Assembly: GCA_964400685.1 (NCBI GenBank)
Contig: CAYNVT010000003.1
Location: 11,517-75,516, forward strand
Length of the DNA: 64,000 nt
Direction of reading: 5' to 3'
Source of the DNA: DATCTV01 sp964400685
GTDB taxonomy: Bacteria > Desulfobacterota > Desulfomonilia > UBA1062
Shown: positions 10,320 to 18,937 of the stretch, in pieces
Position numbering within the stretch: position 1 is the first letter of the stretch
Layout: each line of letters begins with the position of its first letter
Notes under the pieces: model-generated
What the model was told of the DNA's origin: nothing
The model's database searches: none
The model's input: the letters and a program-made list of their open reading frames with translations, nothing else
Program-made: the position numbers and the translations under genes

Positions 10320-11015
10320 CTAAAACTTGAAATTGTCTCTTACCCTGTTGAACTCCTGTCTGGCGTATTCAAGGGGGATAAGATAACTTATCCAGTTTCG
10401 TAATATAAGGAGGTCAATTGATATCGCCATGATGGCACCGCCTACTACATCCCATAATACATGCTGTTTGGTGAGGAGTGTAGACAGGACTGTAAGCATT
10501 GCAACTACGACGCAGAACCAGCCAAGTATGCGGTTTTCCCTGAAGACACAAAAAGTGGCAAGAAGCGTTAACCCGACATGCAGGCTGGGAAATCCGCATA
10601 CAGGGTTATCAATCCAGTCGAGCTGGGAAAATATCCACCCTGTGAAACCGGCAGGGAGTTCATATGACCTGGGAATGCTTACGGGGAAAACAACGAATAT
10701 TGAAGCTGAAATTATAATCAGAAGGCCGCACCCGACAACCGTCCTGAAATAAAGTGAACGGTTTTCACACACGAGCGAAGGAAGCATGGAAAATATATAT
10801 ATGAAGGAATACGGATAAATAAAATAGGGCATGAAAGGTAATGCTTCATCCACCGGTGTAGAAATATTGTGGCAGCTGCTCATGTCGATGAAACGGTTGG
10901 CAGTAAGATATGCGACACAGAAAAACAGATACATTATTACAGTGCAGATGAGCCGTTCCTTTATGCTTATGCCTGTTTGCAGGTGTCTGATATATCTTTC
11001 TAACAGTGCCTTCAC
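10320..11015 (-). CDS. PAP2-like membrane phosphatase/phosphotransferase
   Basis: A 231-residue integral membrane protein with about six hydrophobic segments. Two of the three PAP2 (phosphatidic acid phosphatase 2) motifs are visible: FPSLHVGLTLL (the PSxH box) and TKQHVLWDVVGG (the box with catalytic His and Asp). The basic first motif is not obvious, a pattern common in the inositol-phosphotransferase-like (Aur1/Ipt1) branch. The likely role is turnover or transfer of a lipid phosphate at the membrane. The start is GTG 11015 with a GGAGG site 8 nt upstream. The substrate is unknown. Confidence 0.75.
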   Translation of the reverse strand: MKALLERYIRHLQTGISIKERLICTVIMYLFFCVAYLTANRFIDMSSCHNISTPVDEALPFMPYFIYPYSFIYIFSMLPSLVCENRSLYFRTVVGCGLLIIISASIFVVFPVSIPRSYELPAGFTGWIFSQLDWIDNPVCGFPSLHVGLTLLATFCVFRENRILGWFCVVVAMLTVLSTLLTKQHVLWDVVGGAIMAISIDLLILRNWISYLIPLEYARQEFNRVRDNFKF

Positions 11016-11171
11016 AGTAAATCCTCCATTTATTAAATATCAAATTTATCATCAACAGTATCTAAAATTCCAATGTTGTTGTCCATAGGGATTTTTCTTG
11101 AATTGTATCCCTTGATGAAGATGGGTATTGAGTATACTTGATCATTATTATAACCCGGGGGAGATTAAAAA

Positions 11172-12434
11172 ATGGATAAAGTCTTATTTCCGCAAGACTT
11201 CATGTGGGGTACAGCCGCATCGGCATATCAGACAGAAGGGGGCAATTTCAACAACGACTGGTTCTTCATGGAAAAGATGGATATGAGGAAGCCGGCCGTA
11301 CAGAGAAAATTCAGAGAAGCCTGCGGGAATGCATGTGACCACTGGAACCGCTACGATGAGGATTATGCCCTTGCCAGGGAACTTGGCATAATGATTCACC
11401 GTCCATCAATCGAATGGTCAAGGGTGATACCCTCTGAGGGTAAAGTGGATGAAGCAGCCATCGCCCATTACCGGAAAATCCTTGAGGCAATTAAAGCCAA
11501 CGGTATGAAGGTCATGCTCTGTCTGCATCATTTTACTATTCCCATATGGGTGCTTGCTTATGGCGGTTTTGAGAACAGGCCTGTTTTCATGAAGCATTTC
11601 AGGGATTATCTTGACATTATTATTAGTTCGTTGGGCGACCTTGTCGACTACTGGCTTCCGATAAACGAGCCTAATGTCGTGCCTCTTGGCGGATACTTAG
11701 CCGGTCTTTTTCCTCCATACAAAAAGAACCCTGTCGCATTTATAAAGGTCTACCGGACCTTTTTCGATATGCATCAGGCATCCTTTCATACGATAAAAAA
11801 ATATTATCCAAAGGCACCTGTTGGGGTTGCTTTTGCCTTTATGCATTTCAGACCCTACAGGCCAGGAGTATTTATTGACAGGGCCGGCGCAAGGTTTGCC
11901 GACATAACAGCCAATCTGAGGTTTTTCGAAGGGGTAAAGACAGGAAAAATCGGGTTGCCGCTTGGTCTGTGGGATGAAATCCCGGGTTTGAAAGGTGCGA
12001 TGGATTTCATCGGCCTCAATTATTACAGTTCGAGCTATCAGAAAGGGTTGACCAACATTTCATCGAAACCCGGAGACATAATAACCGATATGGGCTGGGT
12101 GATTTATCCCGAGGGCATATATGACTGTCTCGAGTATCTTGGAAATGAGGTAAAACTTCCTATAATTGTAACTGAAAACGGCATAGGAACAACCGACGAA
12201 GCGCAGAGGATTTTCTGCCTGGATGCCCATATCAGACAGGTTCACAGGGCGATTAAAGCAGGCATCCCGGTTGAGGGTTATATGTGCTGGTCTCTTACCG
12301 ACAACTATGAATGGGACAAGGGATACTCCATGAGATTCGGTCTCATTGATATAGACTTCGCCACTCAAAAACGCACAATAAAAGAAGGCGGCAAATGGTA
12401 TGCAAAGGTGATAGCGCGGAACGGACTGGGGTGA
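11172..12434 (+). CDS. Glycoside hydrolase family 1 beta-glycosidase
   Basis: A 420-residue cytoplasmic retaining beta-glycosidase of family GH1 (beta-glucosidase/galactosidase type). The acid/base E166 is in LPINEPNVV and the nucleophile E335 in IVTENGIGT. The N-terminal FMWGTAASAYQTEGG and the late CWSLTDNYEWDKGY are further GH1 hallmarks, the latter forming the aglycone/glycone-binding wall. It is slightly shorter than most GH1 enzymes (about 440-450). There is no signal peptide. ATG 11172 follows GGGGGAGA. No sugar transporter is adjacent. Confidence 0.92.
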   Translation: MDKVLFPQDFMWGTAASAYQTEGGNFNNDWFFMEKMDMRKPAVQRKFREACGNACDHWNRYDEDYALARELGIMIHRPSIEWSRVIPSEGKVDEAAIAHYRKILEAIKANGMKVMLCLHHFTIPIWVLAYGGFENRPVFMKHFRDYLDIIISSLGDLVDYWLPINEPNVVPLGGYLAGLFPPYKKNPVAFIKVYRTFFDMHQASFHTIKKYYPKAPVGVAFAFMHFRPYRPGVFIDRAGARFADITANLRFFEGVKTGKIGLPLGLWDEIPGLKGAMDFIGLNYYSSSYQKGLTNISSKPGDIITDMGWVIYPEGIYDCLEYLGNEVKLPIIVTENGIGTTDEAQRIFCLDAHIRQVHRAIKAGIPVEGYMCWSLTDNYEWDKGYSMRFGLIDIDFATQKRTIKEGGKWYAKVIARNGLG

Positions 12435-12493
12435 CCGGCAGACCTTGACAAAATAAAGCTAAGGCACTACTCAGGAAACGAAAGGAGAGGACC

Positions 12494-12682
12494 ATGCCCA
12501 TCTATGAATACAGATGCAAAAAATGCGATAATAATTTTGAAAAACTTGTTTCTCTGAGCAGTAAAGACAAGATCAAGTGTCCCAAATGCGAATCCGAGGA
12601 TATAGTTAAAAAAATGTCCATGACAGCTTCGGGAAAATCAGGATGCGGGACATGTTCGTCGACTTCCTGCGGTCCGTCCTGA
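12494..12682 (+). CDS. FmdB-type zinc ribbon protein
   Basis: A 62-residue small protein. MPIYEYRCKKCDNNFEKL followed by KIKCPKCES gives the two CxxC knuckles of the FmdB/CxxC_CXXC_SSSS regulatory-protein family, and the tail is Ser/Cys-rich (GCGTCSSTSCG), as is usual. Family members are widespread, bind zinc and have no firmly established role; the name comes from a putative regulator of formamidase. A strong AGGAGAGG site precedes ATG 12494. Two hairpins follow the stop. Confidence 0.88.
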   Translation: MPIYEYRCKKCDNNFEKLVSLSSKDKIKCPKCESEDIVKKMSMTASGKSGCGTCSSTSCGPS

Positions 12683-12693
12683 GGGTAAATTAA

Positions 12694-12712
12694 GCGGCGC
12701 GGTCTGCGCCGC
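12694..12712 (+). terminator. GC-rich hairpin after the FmdB gene
   Basis: GCGGCGC (12694-12700) pairs perfectly with GCGCCGC (12706-12712) around a GGTCT loop. An A-rich stretch follows, so it may act with the next hairpin. Confidence 0.5.
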
Positions 12713-12727
12713 ACAATTAAAAAAAGA

Positions 12728-12755
12728 GGGCCGGTTGTCCGGCCCTTTGTTTTTT
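12728..12755. terminator. Bidirectional intrinsic terminator
   Basis: GGGCCGG (12728-12734), loop TTGT, CCGGCCC (12739-12745), then TTTGTTTTTT on the plus strand. On the minus strand the stem is followed by a T-run, because the plus strand has seven consecutive A before the stem. It separates the convergent FmdB and purA genes. Confidence 0.85.
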
Positions 12756-14031
12756 AGAATAAATCTTCTACAATTATCGTCTGATCTCGTTTCGGACCGG
12801 TCGATATAATCGCAGCCTTAACGCCCAGTTTATTCTCGATGTAAGCGATATAAGCCTTGCAGTTTGTAGGAAGGTCTTCATATTTCTTTATGTCAGAAAG
12901 ATTTTCTTCCCAGCCGGGGAGTTCTTCATAGGATATCTCCATTTCGGGATAGAGTTCAAGATCGGCAGGCATGCTTTCCATTACCGTATCTCCTGACCTG
13001 TAGGCCGTGGCGACCTTTAATGTATCAAGGCCCGAAAGGACATCGAGTTTTGTTATGGCAAGGTGGCTAATCGAGCTGAGACGGACAGTATGTCTCAGGG
13101 CCACAAGGTCAAGCCACCCGCACCTTCTGGGCCTGCCTGTTGTAGCGCCGTATTCGCCGCCGAATGCACGAAGTCTTTCGCCGAGCTCGTCCGTCAGTTC
13201 CGTAGGGAATGGTCCGCCGCCGACCCTAGTCGTATATGCCTTGCAAATGCCAAGGACTTTATTAATCCTGGTGGGGCCGATACCTGAACCGGTGCATGCA
13301 GCCCCTGCAATCGTATTTGAAGAAGTGACATAGGGATATGTCCCGAAATCCATATCCAGATTTCCACCCTGCGCACCCTCGAATAAAAGACTTTTGCCTG
13401 ACTTGACGGCTTTGTCTATCAGGATTGAGGCATCGGCAACAAACGGTTTCAGACGTTCACCCAGTATTATGTGTTTTTCTATGATCTCGTTTTTGTCCGG
13501 GGCCTTTGCATTAAGGATTTTTGTTATATATTCCTGGCGCTCATCCCAGAAGGCATCGATTTTTTTTCTTAAAAGCCCCGGATTGATAAGGTCAATTACG
13601 CGTATGCCGGTTCTTCGGGCCTTGTCTTCATATGCGGGACCGATACCTCTGCCTGTCGTGCCTATACGTGCTGCATCTCGGGCATGGTCTATCACCTTGT
13701 GGTAAGGCATGATAACGTGAGCCCGGTCGCTGATTGCAACCGTATCGGGTGTAACGTCGTGGCCTTTCAATCTCAATGAATCTATTTCACCAAGAAGGAT
13801 TTCCGGGTCCAGCACGACACCGGACCCGATTATGCACATCTTGTTTTTATGCAGTATGCCTGAAGGTATAAGATGGAGGACAACCTTGTTGTCACCTATA
13901 ACCAATGTATGCCCTGCATTGTTTCCACCCTGAAATCGTATGATGAGGTCGGCTTTTTCCGTAAGGAGATCAACTACCTTTCCTTTTCCCTCATCTCCCC
14001 ACTGCGCGCCAACAATTACTAAATTTGCCAT
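12754..14031 (-). CDS. purA: Adenylosuccinate synthetase
   Basis: A 425-residue cytoplasmic enzyme that condenses IMP with aspartate using GTP to give adenylosuccinate, the first committed step from IMP to AMP. The N-terminal QWGDEGKGKVVD is the GTP P-loop, NNAGHT contacts IMP, and TTGRPRRCGWLDLVALR and the C-terminal GPKRDQTI (guanine site) are conserved. Length is normal (about 430). It lies 15 bp downstream of serA on the same strand, a likely two-gene operon. The stop codon abuts the bidirectional terminator. Confidence 0.97.
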   Translation of the reverse strand: MANLVIVGAQWGDEGKGKVVDLLTEKADLIIRFQGGNNAGHTLVIGDNKVVLHLIPSGILHKNKMCIIGSGVVLDPEILLGEIDSLRLKGHDVTPDTVAISDRAHVIMPYHKVIDHARDAARIGTTGRGIGPAYEDKARRTGIRVIDLINPGLLRKKIDAFWDERQEYITKILNAKAPDKNEIIEKHIILGERLKPFVADASILIDKAVKSGKSLLFEGAQGGNLDMDFGTYPYVTSSNTIAGAACTGSGIGPTRINKVLGICKAYTTRVGGGPFPTELTDELGERLRAFGGEYGATTGRPRRCGWLDLVALRHTVRLSSISHLAITKLDVLSGLDTLKVATAYRSGDTVMESMPADLELYPEMEISYEELPGWEENLSDIKKYEDLPTNCKAYIAYIENKLGVKAAIISTGPKRDQTIIVEDLF

Positions 14032-14046
14032 TGTTTTCTTCTCCTG

Positions 14047-15636
14047 TCAGATTGTAACCTTCTGAACCGATAGCGTATTTGAGACATTCCTGATCTTTTC
14101 AGCCACGGACTCAGGCACCTCTGCATCCAGGTTGATAATTATTATCGCAGTACCTTTCTTTTTGTCCCTGCCGAGGAAAAGTCTTGCGATATTGATCTTG
14201 TCATCTCCCAGAGTAGAAGCGATCTTTCCCACAGTTCCAGGCAGGTCTTTATTGTAGATTACGAGCATGTTGCCTTCAGGCGTAACTTCTATAGGGTAAT
14301 TGTCGATCTTCACTATTCTGAGATCGTCCTGGGTAAAGACTGCACCTGCCAGGTAGCGTTTTCCAGTGTCCAGCTGGACCACAAGTTCCAGTGTATTTGT
14401 GAATATTTCCTCTTTTTCTGTTTTTGACTCGACAACCTCTATCCCTCTGTCTTTTGCAATAATCGGTGCATTGATAAAGTTGACATCATCCATGATGGCT
14501 GTAAACAGCCCTTTAAGCATTGAAATCGTTACAGGCTTTGTGTCTATTCCGGAAGCTGCCCCGCAATAATTGACCGTTACCTTGCGGATCCTTCCAGATA
14601 TGAGCTGGCCCATGAAAAGNNNNNNNNNNAAAAGCCCCATTTTTTCAGCAAGCTCAATATAGGGCTTTACTTTGGGAAGCATGTCCGGTCCTACCGATGG
14701 AGCGTTCACTGCATTCCTGATGACGCCATTGTTAAGGTAATCGACCATCTGCTCTGCAACAGCTATTGCAACATTTTCCTGCGCCTCTTCGGTTGAAGCC
14801 CCGAGATGAGGCGTGCAGATTACCTTCGGATGAAGGGGGAGAGTCCAGTCCTCAGGCGGTTCCTTCTCGAACACGTCAACTGCAGCACCCGCGACCTTGC
14901 CTGAATCGAGAGCTTCGATAAGCGCTTTTTCATCAACTATACCGCCCCTTGCGCAATTGATAACCATGACGCCTTTTTTCATTTTGGCAAAAGCTTCTTT
15001 TCCCAGAAGCCCTACTGTATCCTTTGATTTGGGAGTATGAACCGAAATATAGTCGCTTTTTGCATAGAGCTCATCCAGCGAAACCAGTTCAACACCCATA
15101 TTGTCAGCTGCCTCTTTTGATATGAACGGGTCATAGGCGATTACATTCATTTTAAGGCCGATTGCCCTTGTCGCAACGATTGTACCGACCCTTCCGATTC
15201 CGACGATTCCGAGAGTTTTGTTAAAGACCTCGCGGCCTTCAAAGCTTTTTTTGTCCCATTTCTGCGCTTTCATCGATGCTGTCGCCTGTGGAATAAAACG
15301 TGTAAGGGACATAAGCATGGCTATTGCATGCTCACCTGTCGTCACCGTATTGCCGCCCGGGGTATTCATGACGACAATACCCTGCTTGCTTGCTGCTTCG
15401 GAATCGATATTGTCAACACCTGCGCCCGCGCGTCCGATTACCTTGAGTTTTTTGCCGGCAGCTATGATCTCTGCTGTAGCCTTTGTTGCGGACCTCACGA
15501 CAAGGCCGTCATACTCACCGATAATCTCTTTCAGTTCTTCAGGCTTAAGGCCTGTCTTTACATCTACCTGAAGTCCACCCTGTTTTAGGATTTCTTCTCC
15601 TCGTGCTGATAGTTTGTCACTAACTAGAATTTTCAA
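14047..15636 (-). CDS. serA: D-3-phosphoglycerate dehydrogenase, interrupted by an assembly gap
   Basis: The first enzyme of serine biosynthesis, oxidising 3-phosphoglycerate with NAD. NAD motif GIVGIGRVGTIVATRA, catalytic Arg in NCARGGIVDEKAL and His in TPHLGASTEEAQ are visible. An intervening (ASB) domain and a C-terminal ACT domain (VIYNKDLPGTVGKIASTL) follow, the usual site of serine feedback. Ten Ns at 14620-14629 fall in the linker after the catalytic half. The flanks both read AAAAG, and merging them gives a 524-codon gene in frame. The start is TTG 15636 with an AGGGGG site. purA follows. Confidence 0.95.
   Translation of the reverse strand: MKILVSDKLSARGEEILKQGGLQVDVKTGLKPEELKEIIGEYDGLVVRSATKATAEIIAAGKKLKVIGRAGAGVDNIDSEAASKQGIVVMNTPGGNTVTTGEHAIAMLMSLTRFIPQATASMKAQKWDKKSFEGREVFNKTLGIVGIGRVGTIVATRAIGLKMNVIAYDPFISKEAADNMGVELVSLDELYAKSDYISVHTPKSKDTVGLLGKEAFAKMKKGVMVINCARGGIVDEKALIEALDSGKVAGAAVDVFEKEPPEDWTLPLHPKVICTPHLGASTEEAQENVAIAVAEQMVDYLNNGVIRNAVNAPSVGPDMLPKVKPYIELAEKMGLXXXXLFMGQLISGRIRKVTVNYCGAASGIDTKPVTISMLKGLFTAIMDDVNFINAPIIAKDRGIEVVESKTEKEEIFTNTLELVVQLDTGKRYLAGAVFTQDDLRIVKIDNYPIEVTPEGNMLVIYNKDLPGTVGKIASTLGDDKINIARLFLGRDKKKGTAIIIINLDAEVPESVAEKIRNVSNTLSVQKVTI
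14620..14629. other. Assembly gap (10 N) inside serA
   Basis: Ten Ns flanked by identical AAAAG pentamers (14615-14619 and 14630-14634). Collapsing the Ns and one pentamer removes 15 bases, keeps the frame and yields MGLFMGQL, a normal SerA sequence at this place. The gap is probably a scaffolder artefact with a true 5-bp overlap. Confidence 0.9.
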
Positions 15637-15794
15637 GCGGCACCCCCTAAGAAAGTATAGAAAACCGTCGCACTTTTAACAAATGGGCTTGTATGTGTCA
15701 ACAATATAGAATTATAAATTATAGTTATATATTATACTTATTAAAGCTCCATGAAATATTCGATTTCTGTTAATATTATTATGAGAGTGAAAAA

Positions 15795-16007
15795 ATGATT
15801 CTATCAGAAAACGGCCGGATATGTGAAAAGTGCGGGCTTCATGAAGCCGTTATTTTATGCGACGGGTGTTCTCGGGCGTTGTGTGAAAAATGCCGCATAT
15901 TCGATTTGTGGAGCTATGGCTGCGGCCACATCGATCCCAAGGTTTTCTGTTATGAATGCCATGACAGTCCGGAGAAAAATCCCTGGGGGGGGAAGCGTAC
16001 CGAATAA
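15795..16007 (+). CDS. Small cysteine-rich zinc-binding protein
   Basis: A 70-residue protein with five Cys-x2-Cys type knuckles or pairs (CEKCG, CDGC, CEKC, GCGH, CYECH), suggesting two or three zinc sites in a B-box/zinc-ribbon style fold. Its function is not recognised. It is preceded by an AT-rich 158-bp gap after the divergent serA start. It is followed by hsp20 and lon on the same strand, so it may belong to a protein-quality-control transcript; that is inference from position only. The Shine-Dalgarno site before ATG 15795 is weak (GAGAG). Confidence 0.7.
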   Translation: MILSENGRICEKCGLHEAVILCDGCSRALCEKCRIFDLWSYGCGHIDPKVFCYECHDSPEKNPWGGKRTE

Positions 16008-16080
16008 TAAATTCAAGGCAACCTTGACATATCCCGATGTATACCTATTAAGAAACTTATAATAGTTTGCGGAGATGAAT

Positions 16081-16482
16081 ATGATAAACCTTAAATTTCA
16101 GGAAATAATGGGCTTTCTGCTCGGATCGGAAATGGGGGAAGAAAGGCTGGGAATATGTTATCCCTCAATTGACGTATATGAAAGTTCCGATGATCTGTTT
16201 ATCGAGATGGAAATCCCGGGGGTAATACAGGAAGATGTAAATGTGGAAATAATCGGCAACACATTACGGATAAGCGGTATGAAAAAGGACCCTCTTTCAA
16301 GCGGCGGGGTAAGATACATAAGAATGGAAAGGAGCTTTGGGGGATTCAGCCGTGAACTGGAGATCCCGGAAAGATTCAACCTTGAGAGAATTGACGCCAA
16401 GTTCAAGGACGGGGTTCTGACGGTAAGAATCGCGCGTTCGGAACATAAAGTGGAAATGGTTAAACGCATAGAGGTAAAATAG
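16081..16482 (+). CDS. Hsp20/alpha-crystallin small heat shock protein
   Basis: A 133-residue ATP-independent holdase chaperone that binds unfolding proteins. The alpha-crystallin domain runs from YPSIDVYESSDDLFIEMEIPGV to FKDGVLTVRI, containing the typical beta-strand motifs (LRISGMKK, RSFGGFSRELEIPE) and the G-V-L box. The C-terminal I-x-I/V tail motif is not clear. ATG 16081 is chosen because GGAG (16071-16074) lies 6 nt upstream, whereas ATG 16075 touches it. lon starts 20 bp after the stop, consistent with a shared heat-stress transcript. Confidence 0.9.
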   Translation: MINLKFQEIMGFLLGSEMGEERLGICYPSIDVYESSDDLFIEMEIPGVIQEDVNVEIIGNTLRISGMKKDPLSSGGVRYIRMERSFGGFSRELEIPERFNLERIDAKFKDGVLTVRIARSEHKVEMVKRIEVK

Positions 16483-16502
16483 AACTTTTTCAGGAGAGAC
16501 GA

Positions 16503-18863
16503 ATGGAAAATGAGAAACAGGCAATAGAAATCCCTGGCAACGTGCCATTGCTGCCGGTCAGGGATGTTGTAATCTACCCATATATGATACTCCCGCTTTT
16601 TGTCGGCCGCGGGCTTTCGATAAAGGCTGTCGATGAGGCTCTTAACAAGGACCGGTTTATCTTCCTGGTGGCACAGAAGGATTCTTCTGTTGAAGAGCCT
16701 GAACCTGAACAGATCTATACCATGGGGACAATTGCCATGGTTATAAGGATGCTCAAGCTTCCTGACGGAAGGGTGAAGATTCTTGTACAGGGTGTTGCGA
16801 AGGCGAAAATCAAGAATTTCATAAAGGACGATCGGGGATTCTATACGGTCGATATTGAAAAGCTTGAAGAGCCCGAGATCAAGGAATTTACCGTCGAAAT
16901 AGAAGCGCTTATGAGGTCCGTCAAGGAACAGTCCGAGCGGATACTCCAGTTGAGAGGCATCGTCTCGCCCGACGCCCTTTCCATACTTGAGGCAATCGAC
17001 GATCCGGGCAGACTTGCTGATCTGGTCGCATCAAATCTCAGGCTCAAGGTTGACGAATCCCAGAATGTCCTGGAAATAGTCGACCCGATCGAGAGACTCA
17101 AGCATGTAAATTCGCTGCTCACCAAGGAGATGGAGCTCACCGAGGTTCAGGCAAGGATACAGAACCAGGCCAAAGACGAGATGAATAAAACCCAGAGGGA
17201 ATATTTCCTCCGCGAGCAGATGCGCCAGATACAGAACGAATTGGGAGAGGTCGACGACAAGGGCAAGGAGATCGATGAGTACAGGCAGAAGATCGACAAG
17301 GCCAAGATGCCGGAAGAGGTTGGGAAAGAGGCTACGAAGCAGCTTGACAGGCTAAAGATGATGCACCACGATTCCGCCGAGGCGAATATCATAAGGACAT
17401 ATCTCGACTGGATGGTGGAGCTTCCCTGGTCGATATCCACCGAGGACAAGCTCAATATAAAGGAAGCGGACAAGGTTCTGGAAGAAGACCATTACGGTCT
17501 TGACAAGGTCAAACAAAGGATTCTTGAATATCTGGCGGTCAGAAAACTCAATCCTGACAAGAAAGGTGCCATTCTCTGTTTCGTGGGGCCTCCGGGTGTG
17601 GGAAAAACCTCTCTGGGCCGTTCGATTGCAAGGTCTATAGGAAGAAATTTCTACCGTCTTTCTATCGGGGGAGTACGGGATGAGGCGGAAATCAGGGGGC
17701 ACAGACGGACCTATATCGGCGCACTGCCGGGAAGGATTATTCAGGGTATCAAAAATACAAAATCAAACAATCCGGTCTTTATGATCGACGAGGTAGACAA
17801 GATCGGCCAGGATTTCAGGGGTGACCCTTCATCAGCTCTGCTTGAAGTGCTAGACCCGGAGCAGAATTTCAGCTTCCAGGACCATTACCTGAATGTCCCT
17901 TTCGACCTCTCGAAGGTTATGTTCATAACTACCGCAAATCTTATCGACCCCATTCCGGGTCCGCTTCGCGACCGTATGGAGGTCATAGAGCTTCCGGGAT
18001 ATACCGATCATGAAAAGCTCCAGATTGCAAAACGCTATCTTGTGCCGAGGCAGATCAAGGAAAACGGAATGCTCGAAACCGACATCGATTTCTCAGACGA
18101 TTCGATACTCGACATAATCAACCATTACACAAAGGAAGCCGGTGTAAGGAACCTGGAACGTGAAATCGGTTCTATCTGCAGAAAGATTGCCCGCGACATC
18201 GCGGAAAAAGAAGGCAAGCGCAAAAAAAACTACAGGGTGACGGCCAAAAACGTGCACAATTATCTGGGAGTTCAGAAATTTCTCCCGGAGCAGGAGCGCA
18301 CGGAACATGAAGTGGGTGTTTCAACAGGTCTTGCCTGGACACAGTATGGCGGCGAGATCCTCTACATAGAGGTTTCAGTAGTGCAGAGCCAGGACGGCAA
18401 GGGCGGCGGACTCGTGCTTACAGGACACCTGGGAGACGTCATGAAGGAATCCGCGCAGGCGGGTATATCTTACATCCGTTCACGTGCGGATCAGCTTGGA
18501 ATTTCGCCCAGTTTCAACAAGGAAAAAGACGTTCATATCCATGTCCCTGCCGGAGGGATTCCTAAAGACGGACCATCCGCCGGAATAACAATGGCAGTCG
18601 CCACAATCTCGGCGCTTACAAACCGTGCTGTCAGAAAAGACATAGCGATGACCGGAGAGATTACATTAAGGGGCAAGGTTCTCCCGATCGGCGGCCTGAA
18701 GGAAAAGGCGCTTGCCGCACACAGAAACAAGATATTCGATATAATCATCCCGAAGGATAATGAAAAAGACCTTGAGGACATACCCTCAGAGGTCCGCAAG
18801 AAAATAAACTTCCATCCCGTCAGCAATATGGATGAGGTACTGGAACTGGTTTTTGTGAAGTAG
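16503..18863 (+). CDS. lon: ATP-dependent Lon protease
   Basis: A 786-residue LonA protease that unfolds and degrades damaged or regulatory cytoplasmic proteins. It has an N-terminal LAN substrate domain (VPLLPVRDVVIYPYMILPLFVGR), a coiled middle region, an AAA+ module with Walker A GPPGVGKTSLG (about residue 361) and Walker B PVFMIDEVDK. The C-terminal peptidase domain carries the Ser-Lys dyad: S692 in PKDGPSAGITMA and K733 in LPIGGLKEKALAA. Length is normal. ATG 16503 follows AGGAGAG. It is the last gene of the zinc protein/hsp20/lon run. Confidence 0.97.
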   Translation: MENEKQAIEIPGNVPLLPVRDVVIYPYMILPLFVGRGLSIKAVDEALNKDRFIFLVAQKDSSVEEPEPEQIYTMGTIAMVIRMLKLPDGRVKILVQGVAKAKIKNFIKDDRGFYTVDIEKLEEPEIKEFTVEIEALMRSVKEQSERILQLRGIVSPDALSILEAIDDPGRLADLVASNLRLKVDESQNVLEIVDPIERLKHVNSLLTKEMELTEVQARIQNQAKDEMNKTQREYFLREQMRQIQNELGEVDDKGKEIDEYRQKIDKAKMPEEVGKEATKQLDRLKMMHHDSAEANIIRTYLDWMVELPWSISTEDKLNIKEADKVLEEDHYGLDKVKQRILEYLAVRKLNPDKKGAILCFVGPPGVGKTSLGRSIARSIGRNFYRLSIGGVRDEAEIRGHRRTYIGALPGRIIQGIKNTKSNNPVFMIDEVDKIGQDFRGDPSSALLEVLDPEQNFSFQDHYLNVPFDLSKVMFITTANLIDPIPGPLRDRMEVIELPGYTDHEKLQIAKRYLVPRQIKENGMLETDIDFSDDSILDIINHYTKEAGVRNLEREIGSICRKIARDIAEKEGKRKKNYRVTAKNVHNYLGVQKFLPEQERTEHEVGVSTGLAWTQYGGEILYIEVSVVQSQDGKGGGLVLTGHLGDVMKESAQAGISYIRSRADQLGISPSFNKEKDVHIHVPAGGIPKDGPSAGITMAVATISALTNRAVRKDIAMTGEITLRGKVLPIGGLKEKALAAHRNKIFDIIIPKDNEKDLEDIPSEVRKKINFHPVSNMDEVLELVFVK

Positions 18864-18882
18864 AAAAAATTCAAGCGATTGA

Positions 18883-18914
18883 TGAGCAGCAGGTTTATGA
18901 TTTTCTGCTGCTCA
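18883..18914. terminator. Hairpin between convergent lon and epimerase genes
   Basis: TGAGCAGCAG (18883-18892) and CTGCTGCTCA (18905-18914) make a perfect 10-bp stem with a 12-base loop in the 74-bp convergent gap. There is no clear T-tract on either side. Confidence 0.6.
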
Positions 18915-18937
18915 CTCTCTGCCCATTTGCAGAAACT

